Shown in pieces: positions 26,491 to 34,170 of a DNA stretch of 64,000 nucleotides. Every line of letters begins with the position of its first letter. The first letter of the stretch is position 1. Under the pieces are notes generated by a model. The model was not told the origin of the DNA. It saw only the letters and a list, made by a program, of their open reading frames with translations, and searched no databases. The stretch is from Ruminiclostridium cellobioparum DSM 1351 = ATCC 15832. GTDB taxonomy: Bacteria; Bacillota; Clostridia; Acetivibrionales; DSM-1351. A program made the position numbers and the translations under genes. The stretch spans positions 1-64,000 of the forward strand of contig NZ_JHYD01000038.1 of assembly GCF_000621505.1 (NCBI RefSeq), read 5' to 3'.

Positions 26491-26515
26491 AAAAAGTATT
26501 GTCCGATACTTTTTT
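26491..26515. terminator. Terminator of the 26591-26908 gene
   Basis: AAAAAGTAT (26491-26499) pairs with ATACTTTTT (26506-26514) around TGTCCG. A run of A's on one side and T's on the other makes it usable in both directions; it lies about 75 bases behind the minus-strand stop. Confidence 0.6.
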
Positions 26516-26590
26516 ATGGGGTTAAATTAATTTTAAAAGTGCCCATGCCGGGCACTATGTACCTGCCATAAGACATTGATGAAATTGAAG

Positions 26591-26908
26591 CTATGAATTC
26601 AGATATTCATTAACTTTTTTCATAATATCCTTGCTGTCTTTTCCAAGAATTTTTTCAAGTTTATCCAGATCGGTTTTGGTGATCTTCTTCTTTATTTCTT
26701 CCTTGTCTATTTTCATGTTCTTGATTTTCTCGTCGTCAAACTCATTGATTTTTTCCATTAACTCATTTTTATCAATCTTCTCCAGTTTTTTTGCCAAATC
26801 ATCGGAATTATCTTTTTTCAACATATCAATTGCTTGATTTACTTTAGATTGAACCATTTTATCACCTAACAGCTCCTGAATTTTTTTGCTTAATGAATTT
26901 TCACCCAT
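26591..26908 (-). CDS. Highly charged helical protein of unknown function
   Basis: 105 residues; ATG with TTGGAGG upstream. The protein is dominated by Lys, Asp, Glu, Leu and Ile and is very likely all-helical; a repeated rhythm is visible, for example D-L-A-K-K-L-E-K-I-D-K-N-E-L and D-L-D-K-L-E-K-I-L-G-K. There is no signal peptide or membrane segment. It resembles other low-complexity charged proteins found in sporulating clostridia, and the nearby genes are of the same sort, but no family can be named. A terminator-like hairpin follows at 26491-26515. Confidence 0.55.
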   Translation of the reverse strand: MGENSLSKKIQELLGDKMVQSKVNQAIDMLKKDNSDDLAKKLEKIDKNELMEKINEFDDEKIKNMKIDKEEIKKKITKTDLDKLEKILGKDSKDIMKKVNEYLNS

Positions 26909-27005
26909 ATTATACCTCCAATATGTAATTTAATGTTTGGTCGTTATTACAGTTTATGCACACTGACAAGCTTATTATGTAAAAACAATTTTTGTTAATT
27001 TGAAA

Positions 27006-27034
27006 TAGAAGCTTGGATATTACCCAAGCTTCTA
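27006..27034 (-). terminator. Terminator of the Cys-rich small-protein gene
   Basis: TAGAAGCTTGG (27006-27016) pairs perfectly with CCAAGCTTCTA (27024-27034) around a seven-base loop, with A/T flanks that extend the stem. It lies 37 bases behind the minus-strand stop. Confidence 0.6.
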
Positions 27035-27070
27035 TTCAAATACATTTGCTATGGACGATCCTTAGTTTGA

Positions 27071-27265
27071 TTAGCAATCATCGCCACAACGGTCACTGTT
27101 GCAGAGGAATAATAACAAAAGAACTATTGCAAGCCAGACTATTCCGCAATCGTCAAATATGTCTGAGAAGCAACCGAATCCATCGTTACAGCAGCAGAAG
27201 AAAATTATGGCCAGTATTATAAGCCATTCACATCCAAAACCTTCACTTCCACCAAAACATCCCAT
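27071..27265 (-). CDS. Small Cys-rich hydrophobic protein
   Basis: 64 residues; ATG with TGGAGGT seven bases upstream, and a terminator after the stop, so it is a complete gene. It has an N-terminal Gly/Cys-rich stretch, a first hydrophobic segment (W-L-I-I-L-A-I-I-F-F-C-C-C), a central Gly/Cys/Asp part, and a second hydrophobic segment (I-V-W-L-A-I-V-L-L-L-L-F-L-C). Ten cysteines are spread over it. Such small Gly/Cys-rich hydrophobic proteins recall YjcZ-like spore proteins, but a precise family is not claimed. Confidence 0.6.
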   Translation of the reverse strand: MGCFGGSEGFGCEWLIILAIIFFCCCNDGFGCFSDIFDDCGIVWLAIVLLLLFLCNSDRCGDDC

Positions 27266-27430
27266 AACTTTACCTCCATAAATATTTAAGATAATGCATA
27301 CTATGATGTTTTAGAGGGAGTTGTTACATTTAAAATTTTTATTTTTGAAAAAATATATGGATGGTATATTATATAGTAGTACATGTACATTTTAAATTTT
27401 AAGTGCTGCAAATTACAACGGGAGGTTATC

Positions 27431-28309
27431 ATGTTTGATGTAATTATTATAGGAAAAGGGCCTGCAGGTCTGTCTGCCGCTATCTATACTGTCAGAGCCG
27501 GACTCAGGACAATGGTAATCGGTCAGGACAAAAGCGTGCTGCTGAAAGCAGACCGGATAGAGAATTATTTTGGTTTTGCGGAACCTGTTTCAGGAAAGTA
27601 TCTTCTTGAGCAGGGGGAAAAACAGGCTCTGAAATTGGGGGTTAAATTTGATAACAACGAGGTTGTTGCCCTTGAAAAAGGGGAATACTTCGAGGTTTAT
27701 ACCACCGGTGAAAATTATTCGGGCAAGGCCGTACTGCTGGCCACGGGACAGCAGATTGCAAAGGTTAAGGTTGAAAGAATAAGTGAATTCGAAGGAAATG
27801 GTGTAAGCTACTGCACCACCTGTGACGGTTTCTTTTACAGGGGTCTGAAAGTGGGGCTGCTGGGATACAGGGATTTTGTCATACACGAGGCCATGGAACT
27901 GGAACCGCTTACCGGGGATATTACTATTTTCACCAATGGCAGGCAGCTTGAACTTTCGGAAAAGTATAAAAATATAGCTCAACGGTTTAAGATAAATACC
28001 AATATTATTAAAGCCATTGACGGAAAGGACTCCGTGGAGCATATTGTTTTCGACGATGGCTCCAAAGAGAGGCTGGACGGATTGTTTGTGGCATATGATT
28101 CGGCTTCGAGTATTGATTTTGCCAGAAAGCTGGGGGTTATCACCAGCAAGAACGCCATAGTCGTGGATGAAAAACAGGGAACCAATCTCAAAGGCTTATA
28201 TGCGGCAGGAGATTGTACCGGCGGGCTGAAGCAGATTTCCACCGCAGTGGGACAGGGAGCGGTGGCGGCAAGGCAGATGATTGAGTATGTAAGAGGACTG
28301 AATAAGTAA
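27431..28309 (+). CDS. Thioredoxin-reductase-like flavoprotein, possibly ferredoxin-dependent
   Basis: 292 residues from ATG 27431, with GGAGG at 27421-27425. The FAD-binding start is I-I-I-G-K-G-P-A-G-L-S-A-A-I-Y, the redox pair is C-T-T-C-D-G near residue 130, and the C-terminal FAD motif is G-L-Y-A-A-G-D-C-T-G-G-L-K-Q. The NADPH domain is atypical: the usual G-G-G-D-S-A segment is replaced by G-L-L-G-Y-R-D-F-V-I, and the second H-R-R motif is absent. This matches what I know of clostridial ferredoxin-dependent flavin thioredoxin reductases (FFTR), which lack NADPH motifs, but other diverged reductases fit too. No thioredoxin gene is adjacent. Confidence 0.8.
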   Translation: MFDVIIIGKGPAGLSAAIYTVRAGLRTMVIGQDKSVLLKADRIENYFGFAEPVSGKYLLEQGEKQALKLGVKFDNNEVVALEKGEYFEVYTTGENYSGKAVLLATGQQIAKVKVERISEFEGNGVSYCTTCDGFFYRGLKVGLLGYRDFVIHEAMELEPLTGDITIFTNGRQLELSEKYKNIAQRFKINTNIIKAIDGKDSVEHIVFDDGSKERLDGLFVAYDSASSIDFARKLGVITSKNAIVVDEKQGTNLKGLYAAGDCTGGLKQISTAVGQGAVAARQMIEYVRGLNK

Positions 28310-28325
28310 ATATATATATAGTTTA

Positions 28326-28360
28326 AAGAGGGGACTGTCTGATTTTGGGACAGTCCCTTT
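28326..28360 (+). terminator. Terminator of the flavoprotein gene
   Basis: GGGACTGTC (28331-28339) pairs with GACAGTCCC (28349-28357) around a nine-base loop and is followed by TTT; an A-rich run stands before the stem. Confidence 0.75.
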
Positions 28361-28503
28361 CTCATATACTTTGATATTTTTATTAAAAATTATAAAAAAA
28401 TCTGACAAGGTAGAATACTTGATAAAGCTTGGGCATAGAAATAGTTGTGTAAGGATGAATATTCATATTATTTGCTTTAACATTTTTATGTGAGGTGTCA
28501 AAG

Positions 28504-29340
28504 ATGCGAAAAATATTTAGTTTAATCTTAGTGTGTGTAATCACCATGACTTTGTTTGCCGGATGCGGCTCTACCGATGAAAGCTCGGGTATTGATGAAT
28601 TAACTCCTGCAAGTAGTGTTTCGCTGGGTGAAAATCAAGCCGGTGAATTAAAGGATAAAACTCCCTGTAAACTGTATTTTATAAATGAACAAGGTAAACT
28701 TGCACCTGAAACCAGATATATAGATAATGCCGAAGTGGCAAAAGGAAATGACAACCTGGCAACAGTTCTTGTTAAAGAGCTTATCAGCGGACCTGCAAAA
28801 GGAAGTCTGCTTCAGGCCACAATTCCCCAGGAGACCAAAGTCCATTCAAATGTATCGATAAAAGAAGGCATTGCTACTGTGGATCTGTCAAAGGATTTCA
28901 TAGATAAGCACAAGGGCGGAAAGAAAAATGAGCAGCTTACATTGTATTCCATTGTAAATACTCTTACAGAACTAAAGGATGTAAAATCAGTCCAGTTTAA
29001 AATTGACGGAAAGGTCAATAAGGAATTCAAAGGCAGCTACCAGCTGGATGTGGCCTTTCCAAGATCGGCTTATCTGATCACTTCCCAACCGGAAGAACAG
29101 GATGTAATTAAGCTTGACGAGGATAGTACATCAAAGGGCAACTTAAATCAATCCGATATAAATAAGAACAATACGGAAAATAAAAGTAATACAGAGAAAA
29201 GCAATATGGATAAGAATAATTCCACAAAGGAAAACCCTGTAAAAGAAAATCCAACTAAAGAAAATCCGACTAAACAAAACCCTGAAAAGGATCAGAAGAC
29301 CAATTCCGATATAGAAATAGATTCTGAATTGCTTGAATAA
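28504..29340 (+). CDS. Lipoprotein with GerMN domain
   Basis: 278 residues from ATG 28504, chosen because GAGGTG lies six bases before it (GTG 28495 overlaps that site). A lipoprotein signal peptide ends in L-F-A-G-C-G, with the lipidated Cys near residue 20. The GerMN domain spans about 55-190, with K-L-Y-F-I-N-E-Q-G-K-L near 57-67, L-V-K-E-L-I-S-G-P near 88-96 and V-D-L-S-K-D-F near 125-131. GerM is needed for spore assembly and germination in Bacillus, though other lipoproteins share the domain. The last 80 residues are a Lys/Asn/Glu repeat (K-E-N-P-T), probably disordered. A long-loop terminator follows. Confidence 0.85.
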   Translation: MRKIFSLILVCVITMTLFAGCGSTDESSGIDELTPASSVSLGENQAGELKDKTPCKLYFINEQGKLAPETRYIDNAEVAKGNDNLATVLVKELISGPAKGSLLQATIPQETKVHSNVSIKEGIATVDLSKDFIDKHKGGKKNEQLTLYSIVNTLTELKDVKSVQFKIDGKVNKEFKGSYQLDVAFPRSAYLITSQPEEQDVIKLDEDSTSKGNLNQSDINKNNTENKSNTEKSNMDKNNSTKENPVKENPTKENPTKQNPEKDQKTNSDIEIDSELLE

Positions 29341-29363
29341 ATACACACCCTTATCAGATATAC

Positions 29364-29429
29364 CAGGGTATCTTATTAGGATTTAATTATCCGGCAGTTA
29401 TCTGCTATAATAAGATACCTTGTTTTTTT
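29364..29429 (+). terminator. Long-loop terminator
   Basis: AGGGTATCTTATT (29365-29377) can pair with AATAAGATACCTT (29409-29421, one G-U pair) around a 31-base loop, followed by a run of seven T's. It ends the lipoprotein gene. Confidence 0.6.
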
Positions 29430-29438
29430 GTGTATATA

Positions 29439-29654
29439 TCAATGGCTGCAGCAGCCTCCGCACACATGTCTGTTGGGGCAGTCGGCACTGTCCGATTTTC
29501 TGGACTGTATTATATTTACACTCTTAAAAACCGTTTCCAATTGATTGTTACCGCAGTCGGGACAATTTATCTGATTATTCTCACGCTCACTCATTTTAGC
29601 CATAACATTGAATTCACTACCGCATTTGGGACATTTCAGATCATAAAAAGGCAT
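29439..29654 (-). CDS. FmdB-type zinc-ribbon protein
   Basis: 71 residues. The start M-P-F-Y-D-L-K-C-P-K-C-G-S-E-F and the second pair C-P-D-C-G near residues 31-35 form a four-Cys zinc ribbon, as in the FmdB/putative regulatory protein family; the C-terminus is an unusual Cys-rich tail ending C-G-G-C-C-S-H. Such proteins have been proposed as regulators, but no function is well established. The gene stops near the lipoprotein terminator on the other strand and is read toward it. Confidence 0.78.
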   Translation of the reverse strand: MPFYDLKCPKCGSEFNVMAKMSERENNQINCPDCGNNQLETVFKSVNIIQSRKSDSADCPNRHVCGGCCSH

Positions 29655-29791
29655 TTCATATAACTCCTCATGAATTTAATTTATATTTGACTAAATTATA
29701 GCATATGCAGCGGCCGTCAGTAAAATATTAACGTGAATAATAAAATTTTTTATACGAAAAATACTGATAACAACAATGAAGTTCATTTTGT

Positions 29792-29808
29792 GGCCGCTAT
29801 TGCGGCTC
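29792..29808 (+). promoter_or_regulatory. Leader hairpin, one-hairpin copy (Ku gene)
   Basis: GCCGC (29793-29797), TATT, GCGGC (29802-29806), then TCATGGAGG and the Ku start. The same element occurs before galE (34124-34156) and the LacI gene (38894-38927, minus strand), where a second hairpin is added. See findings. Confidence 0.55.
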
Positions 29809-29820
29809 ATGGAGGTTAAT

Positions 29821-30780
29821 ATGCACACAGTATGGAAGGGTTCGATAAGCTTCGGACTGGTAAATATACCTGTTAAAATGTTTACGGCCACCGAGGACAA
29901 GGATATAAGGTTCAAATACATCCATAAGGAATGTCATACACCGGTGAAGTACAAAAAAACCTGCCCGGCTTGCAACAAGGATGTCCAGCCCGAAGATATA
30001 GTCAGGGGCTACGAATACGAGCCGGGCAAATTTGTAATTCTGACCGAGGAGGATTTTGAATCCATAGAGGTAAAAAGTGAAAAAAGCGTAGAAATACTGG
30101 ATTTCGTTAAGCTTGAGGAAATCGATCCCATATATTTTGACAAGACTTACTTTTTAGGTCCCCAGGAAACCGGAGGAAAGGCCTATACTCTTTTAAGGGA
30201 GGCACTCAACGGTAAAAAGAGGATCGCGGTTGCAAAAATAACCATCAGAGACCGTGAATCCCTTGCGGTAATCAGGGTATACAACAATGTTCTGGTTCTG
30301 GAAACCATATTTTACCCCGATGAGGTAAGGGATTCAAAACAGGTGCCGGGAGTGCCTGAAAATCTCCAGACAACAGAGGCGGAACTGGATATGGCTGCTC
30401 AGCTGATTGACAATCTGACCACGGCATTTGACCCGGATAAGTACCATGACAATTACCGGGAAAGACTTCTGGAAAAAATCAATGCAAAGGTTGAGGGCAA
30501 GGACTTCGTTGTTAAGAAGGAAACGGATAAGGAAAACATTGTCAGCCTGATGGAGGCCTTGAAACAGAGCATACAGATGTCAAAGGACAATAAGGACAAT
30601 ACCGAAGCTGTTGACGGGACCGGTAAAAAAACTGCTGCCAGGGGCAGGAAAAAAGCAGAGGCTATGGACCAATCTAAAGAAAATACAGATCTGTCCGGGA
30701 CACAAGAGGGATCGGAGGATACCGGAGAAGAAAAACCTAAGAAAAAGCCAAGAAAAACAAAGGAAACTGTCAAGTCGTGA
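29821..30780 (+). CDS. ku: Ku DNA end-binding protein (NHEJ)
   Basis: 319 residues from ATG 29821, with TGGAGG just upstream; the frame is open upstream but has no better start. The Ku core begins M-H-T-V-W-K-G-S-I-S-F-G-L-V-N-I-P-V, with D-I-R-F-K-Y-I-H near 28-35, and covers about 260 residues. A zinc-ribbon-like C-P-A-C near 51-54 is present. The C-terminal part (about 260-319) is a Lys/Glu-rich tail, as in other bacterial Ku. Ku forms a homodimer ring that binds broken DNA ends and recruits LigD. It overlaps the ligase gene by four bases, showing one transcript with coupled translation. Confidence 0.95.
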   Translation: MHTVWKGSISFGLVNIPVKMFTATEDKDIRFKYIHKECHTPVKYKKTCPACNKDVQPEDIVRGYEYEPGKFVILTEEDFESIEVKSEKSVEILDFVKLEEIDPIYFDKTYFLGPQETGGKAYTLLREALNGKKRIAVAKITIRDRESLAVIRVYNNVLVLETIFYPDEVRDSKQVPGVPENLQTTEAELDMAAQLIDNLTTAFDPDKYHDNYRERLLEKINAKVEGKDFVVKKETDKENIVSLMEALKQSIQMSKDNKDNTEAVDGTGKKTAARGRKKAEAMDQSKENTDLSGTQEGSEDTGEEKPKKKPRKTKETVKS

Positions 30781-31751
30781 ATTGGATAACCCCTATGGAA
30801 CCTGTCAGCATTCCCGGAGTCAAACAGGGACCTGGGTATATTCACGAAATCAAATGGGATGGCATACGTGGAATGATATACCTTCAATCGGGAAGTATGA
30901 AGGTATATACAAAGAAAGGAAATGAAAGAACCGATTTTTACCCTGAACTCAATATACTTGAAACCGCACTTGGAGAAAAAGACATGGTGCTGGACGGAGA
31001 AATAGTTGTTCAGGATAACCGGGGGCACCCCAGCTTTCATAACATTCTTGTCAGAGAAACTGTAAAAAATAAACGCAACCTTGAGTATTACTTAAGGAAT
31101 TATCCTGTAAAATATATGCTTTTCGATATATTGATGTACAATGGCCGGCAGCTTACCAGGACAGCCTTGCAGGAAAGAAAGGATATCCTGGAAGAGGCGG
31201 CGGCTCCTGTCATACAGAACAGCAATACCGTGTTTTTATCCCGGGTTTTTGAAAATGGAAATGAACTCTATGAAAATATGAAACTTGAAAACATGGAGGG
31301 TATAGTTTCGAAAAAACTAAACAGTTATTATCTGCCGGGAAAAAAGCATGAAGAATGGTTTAAGACAAAATTTACAAAGAAAATGCTGTGTGTCATAGGG
31401 GGGATTCAGTGGAAGGATAAGCTTCCCAATTCGCTCCTGATGGGCATAAGGGCCGGGGCAGGCGCAAAACTTTTCTACATGGGAAAGGCTTCACTGGGCT
31501 TGAAAGGCCAGGACTTGCAGCTGCTCAGGCAGTATAGGGATGAACTGGTACAGAGGGAATGCCCTTTTGAACCGGATGGAATTACAGATATTGATATGAC
31601 CGGAACCGAACTGACCTGGACCGTACCGGCAATAACCTGCTGGGTAGGGTTTCTGGAACTGTCAAATGACGGGCATTTCAGGCATCCCAAGATACTGGGA
31701 TTCACTAATTTGCCTCTGGACGAGGCTGATGGAAAGGTGTTGACTGACTGA
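30777..31751 (+). CDS. ligD: ATP-dependent DNA ligase, LigD ligase domain as a stand-alone protein
   Basis: 324 residues. GTG start at 30777 overlaps the Ku stop (GTGA). The nucleotidyl-transfer motif I is E-I-K-W-D-G-I-R-G with the adenylated Lys at 26; D-G-E-I-V-V near 67-72 and E-G-I-V-S-K-K near 170-176 are motifs III and IV, and W-F-K-T-K near 188-192 is motif V. The OB domain follows (about 200-315). In many bacteria this is one part of the multidomain LigD; here it is alone and the polymerase part is the next gene, as in some Firmicutes and archaea. The phosphoesterase part is absent from the operon. Confidence 0.93.
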   Translation: MNWITPMEPVSIPGVKQGPGYIHEIKWDGIRGMIYLQSGSMKVYTKKGNERTDFYPELNILETALGEKDMVLDGEIVVQDNRGHPSFHNILVRETVKNKRNLEYYLRNYPVKYMLFDILMYNGRQLTRTALQERKDILEEAAAPVIQNSNTVFLSRVFENGNELYENMKLENMEGIVSKKLNSYYLPGKKHEEWFKTKFTKKMLCVIGGIQWKDKLPNSLLMGIRAGAGAKLFYMGKASLGLKGQDLQLLRQYRDELVQRECPFEPDGITDIDMTGTELTWTVPAITCWVGFLELSNDGHFRHPKILGFTNLPLDEADGKVLTD

Positions 31752-32653
31752 TGGAGACAATTACCGATATTAAGGTGGAAATTGAAGGCAAAATAATAAA
31801 TGTTAAAAGTCCGGACAAGCTGTATTGGCCCGAGGCCAATGTTACAAAGCTGGAATTTATTGAGACCATGACAAAGCTGGCGCCATACGTAGTAAGGCAT
31901 GCCAAAAACCGGATGCTGACCTCCATACGGTATCCCCACGGGATTGGTGACAAAAGCTTTTTTCAGAAGGAGAAGCCTGTAAATACGCCTGAGTGGATTA
32001 AAACTGTCAAATTCAACGATAAGAACTATATCGCTTTGAATTCTGCCGCAACCCTTGTATGGCTGTGCACTCAGGCTGCATTGGAGCTGCATACCAGCTT
32101 TAATGTACATGAAAAGCCCGACCACCCGTCAAGCCTGGTTTTTGACCTGGACCCGGATGAGGGCAACACCTTTGACGATGTAACCGAGATAGCTGGAAGT
32201 ATACATGAAACCCTGCTGGCCCTTGGTATAAAAGCCTTCATAAAAACTTCCGGCGCAACCGGCCTTCAGATATTTATCCCCACAGGGGCAAGGTATGATT
32301 ATGATACTGCCAGAATGCTCAATGAGTTCTTTGCGGAGTATTTTACCCACAAACTCAGCAGCAAGGTCACAATTGAGAGAATGAAGAAAAACAGGGAAGG
32401 AAAGTTATACTTTGACTGGCAGCAGATGTGGCATGGGAAGAGTATGATCACGGCATATTCGGCCAGAGCGGTGAAAAGCGCTGCGGTGTCGACCCCGATT
32501 GAATGGAGCGAACTGGGAAAAATACGGCCTGAAATGTTTACGCTGAAGAATATTGCGGCGCGGGTTGAACAGAAAGGCGACCTGTTCGAACCCATGCTGC
32601 GGTGTGACAATAAAAACCAGCTTGATGAAATACTCAAGCAGCTGAAAAAATAG
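31751..32653 (+). CDS. ligD: LigD polymerase domain (stand-alone primase-polymerase)
   Basis: 300 residues. The ATG at 31751 shares one base with the ligase stop TGA, so translation is coupled. It matches the archaeo-eukaryotic primase-like polymerase domain of LigD, which adds nucleotides or ribonucleotides at breaks during end joining. Marks are K-S-P-D-K-L-Y-W-P near 20-28 (recalling other LigD-Pol), V-F-D-L-D-P-D-E-G near 130-138 (metal-binding D-x-D), K-T-S-G-A-T-G-L-Q near 164-172, and K-L-Y-F-D-W-Q-Q near 217-224. With Ku and the ligase it completes a three-gene NHEJ operon, typical of spores that need repair without a second chromosome copy. Confidence 0.92.
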   Translation: METITDIKVEIEGKIINVKSPDKLYWPEANVTKLEFIETMTKLAPYVVRHAKNRMLTSIRYPHGIGDKSFFQKEKPVNTPEWIKTVKFNDKNYIALNSAATLVWLCTQAALELHTSFNVHEKPDHPSSLVFDLDPDEGNTFDDVTEIAGSIHETLLALGIKAFIKTSGATGLQIFIPTGARYDYDTARMLNEFFAEYFTHKLSSKVTIERMKKNREGKLYFDWQQMWHGKSMITAYSARAVKSAAVSTPIEWSELGKIRPEMFTLKNIAARVEQKGDLFEPMLRCDNKNQLDEILKQLKK

Positions 32654-33847
32654 TTATCTCTTGATGGACCGGGCATATTCCGACGGACTTATGCCGTACT
32701 TCAGCTTGAATTGCCTGGAAAAGTAATGAATTGACGAGTAGCCCAGTTTTTCGGATATCTGCGAGAAATTGAGGCTGCTTGTATTTATCAGGTCCTTGCT
32801 CTTTTCCAGCCGGAGGTTATTTATATAGTCAATAACCGTAATGCCCATTTTTTTCTTAAAGATCAGTGAAAGATAGGATGGGCTTATAGGAATACTTCTA
32901 GCAACATCGGGAACAGAAACCCTTGTTTCAATATGTTTATTTATATAATCCAGACATTTGTCAATGATGGTATTATCAATCCTGCTCCGTATATCACTGT
33001 CCTGCTGTGTAATTACTTTTTCCAAAAGGAGATTTCTTACCAGCTTGATGATAAATTCCTTGAGGTAGCACAATATCAAATCTTCGGAATATAAAGAGTT
33101 ATTCTCCCTTTCAAATATGATTTTCTGGAGGAGGGCCTTCATATCATTGTCAACAGCATGGCTTTTATTGAATAGGACCGGAGCCGACAGGTCCATATCA
33201 AATGTGAGAGTGATAAAAGATACGGTCTGATCATTATCGGACCATTGGGAATGAAACTGATCCCGGCCGTAGAATACCACTTCACCCTGCCCCACCTGTA
33301 GGGTGCTGCCGTCGATGGAAGTATACATCCTACCCTTGTCTATATAAGTGAGTTCCAGAAAATCATGGGCTTCACCCTTGAAATTAAAGCCTTTCTCCTT
33401 CTCCTGATAAAAGAGGGTATGTATTTTGGATATATTTATTTTGGAGGACATTCCCAGGGGGCCTTCTATGGGAGCTGGCAGCCGGACTTTTTCTCCCTGG
33501 CCGGAGCAGGCCAGCTTACAGCAGCAGCTTCCGTAGAGTGAAATTATACTGTAATAAATTCCCGGATTCAATACAATGGGTTTATCCAGTAAATAGAAGC
33601 AGCCTCTTTCTTCAGGCGAAACTGTCAGGTACAGGAGAGCCAGTCCGCTTACAATATCAATTGCGACTTTGCCTTCATTCCGGTAAAGGCTGTATATGTC
33701 CTTGATATTAACGGTAACCTGGTGAACGGAACAGCCGGACCGGCAGCCGCAATTGTCAATATCATTTATTGCGCTGTCAAAACCGCCATAAACGATGGTC
33801 CCATATTTTAATATGCTGGTGTAATTTATATTTTCTATTAGATTCAT
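32654..33847 (-). CDS. AraC-family transcriptional regulator
   Basis: 397 residues. The C-terminal 100 residues form the double helix-turn-helix with V-P-D-V-A-R-S-I-P-I-S-P-S-Y-L-S-L-I-F-K and the second Y-F-S-R-Q-F-K-L-K-Y-G-I-S-P-S-E-Y. The middle (about 160-270) looks like a cupin-type sensor (F-Y-G-R-D-Q-F-H). The N-terminus is unusual, with a Cys cluster (C-G-C-R-S-G-C and S-C-C-C-K-L-A-C), which might bind metal or be redox-active. Its stop abuts the LigD-polymerase stop. It is divergent from galE across a 320-base region, so it may regulate that operon, probably by binding a sugar. Confidence 0.82.
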   Translation of the reverse strand: MNLIENINYTSILKYGTIVYGGFDSAINDIDNCGCRSGCSVHQVTVNIKDIYSLYRNEGKVAIDIVSGLALLYLTVSPEERGCFYLLDKPIVLNPGIYYSIISLYGSCCCKLACSGQGEKVRLPAPIEGPLGMSSKINISKIHTLFYQEKEKGFNFKGEAHDFLELTYIDKGRMYTSIDGSTLQVGQGEVVFYGRDQFHSQWSDNDQTVSFITLTFDMDLSAPVLFNKSHAVDNDMKALLQKIIFERENNSLYSEDLILCYLKEFIIKLVRNLLLEKVITQQDSDIRSRIDNTIIDKCLDYINKHIETRVSVPDVARSIPISPSYLSLIFKKKMGITVIDYINNLRLEKSKDLINTSSLNFSQISEKLGYSSIHYFSRQFKLKYGISPSEYARSIKR

Positions 33848-33923
33848 AATAGGCCCCTGTCTGATTTATTACCGTGAGGTTGTTTTATTCAACCATATTG
33901 TATAAAATATTTACTGTGCAATT

Positions 33924-34012
33924 TAGTAGTCTGTGACATCTAAATCCATATATTGCCGACGGTTAAATTTTCCTCGCCGGACAATATAGGTTTTAGATGT
34001 TACAGACTACTA
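33924..34012. repeat. Long inverted repeat between the AraC gene and galE
   Basis: Left arm 33924-33944 and right arm 33992-34012 are 21-base complements with one G-U position; an inner pairing (ATATTG near 33950 with CAATAT near 33982) extends the hairpin to about 35 base pairs. No T-tract follows, so it is not a plain terminator. It could be a cruciform operator for the AraC regulator or a small MITE. The region between it and galE is AT-rich. Confidence 0.6.
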
Positions 34013-34123
34013 GTTGGTATTTATATGATTTATTATAAGAAAATGATTAAAAATTATAAATACATTTTGCTCAATTAATTATACACTATAAATACAGTAA
34101 ACAATTTCATTATTATTTTTGTG

Positions 34124-34156
34124 GCCGCTATTGCGGCTCAAAGCCATAGAATGGCT
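34124..34156 (+). promoter_or_regulatory. Two-hairpin leader of galE
   Basis: Hairpin 1: GCCGC (34124-34128) with GCGGC (34133-34137). Hairpin 2: AGCCAT (34142-34147) with ATGGCT (34151-34156). TCATGGAGG and the galE start follow at once. The same order occurs before the LacI gene, with hairpin loops of different sequence, and hairpin 1 before Ku. Confidence 0.6.
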
Positions 34157-34170
34157 CATGGAGGTTAAAT

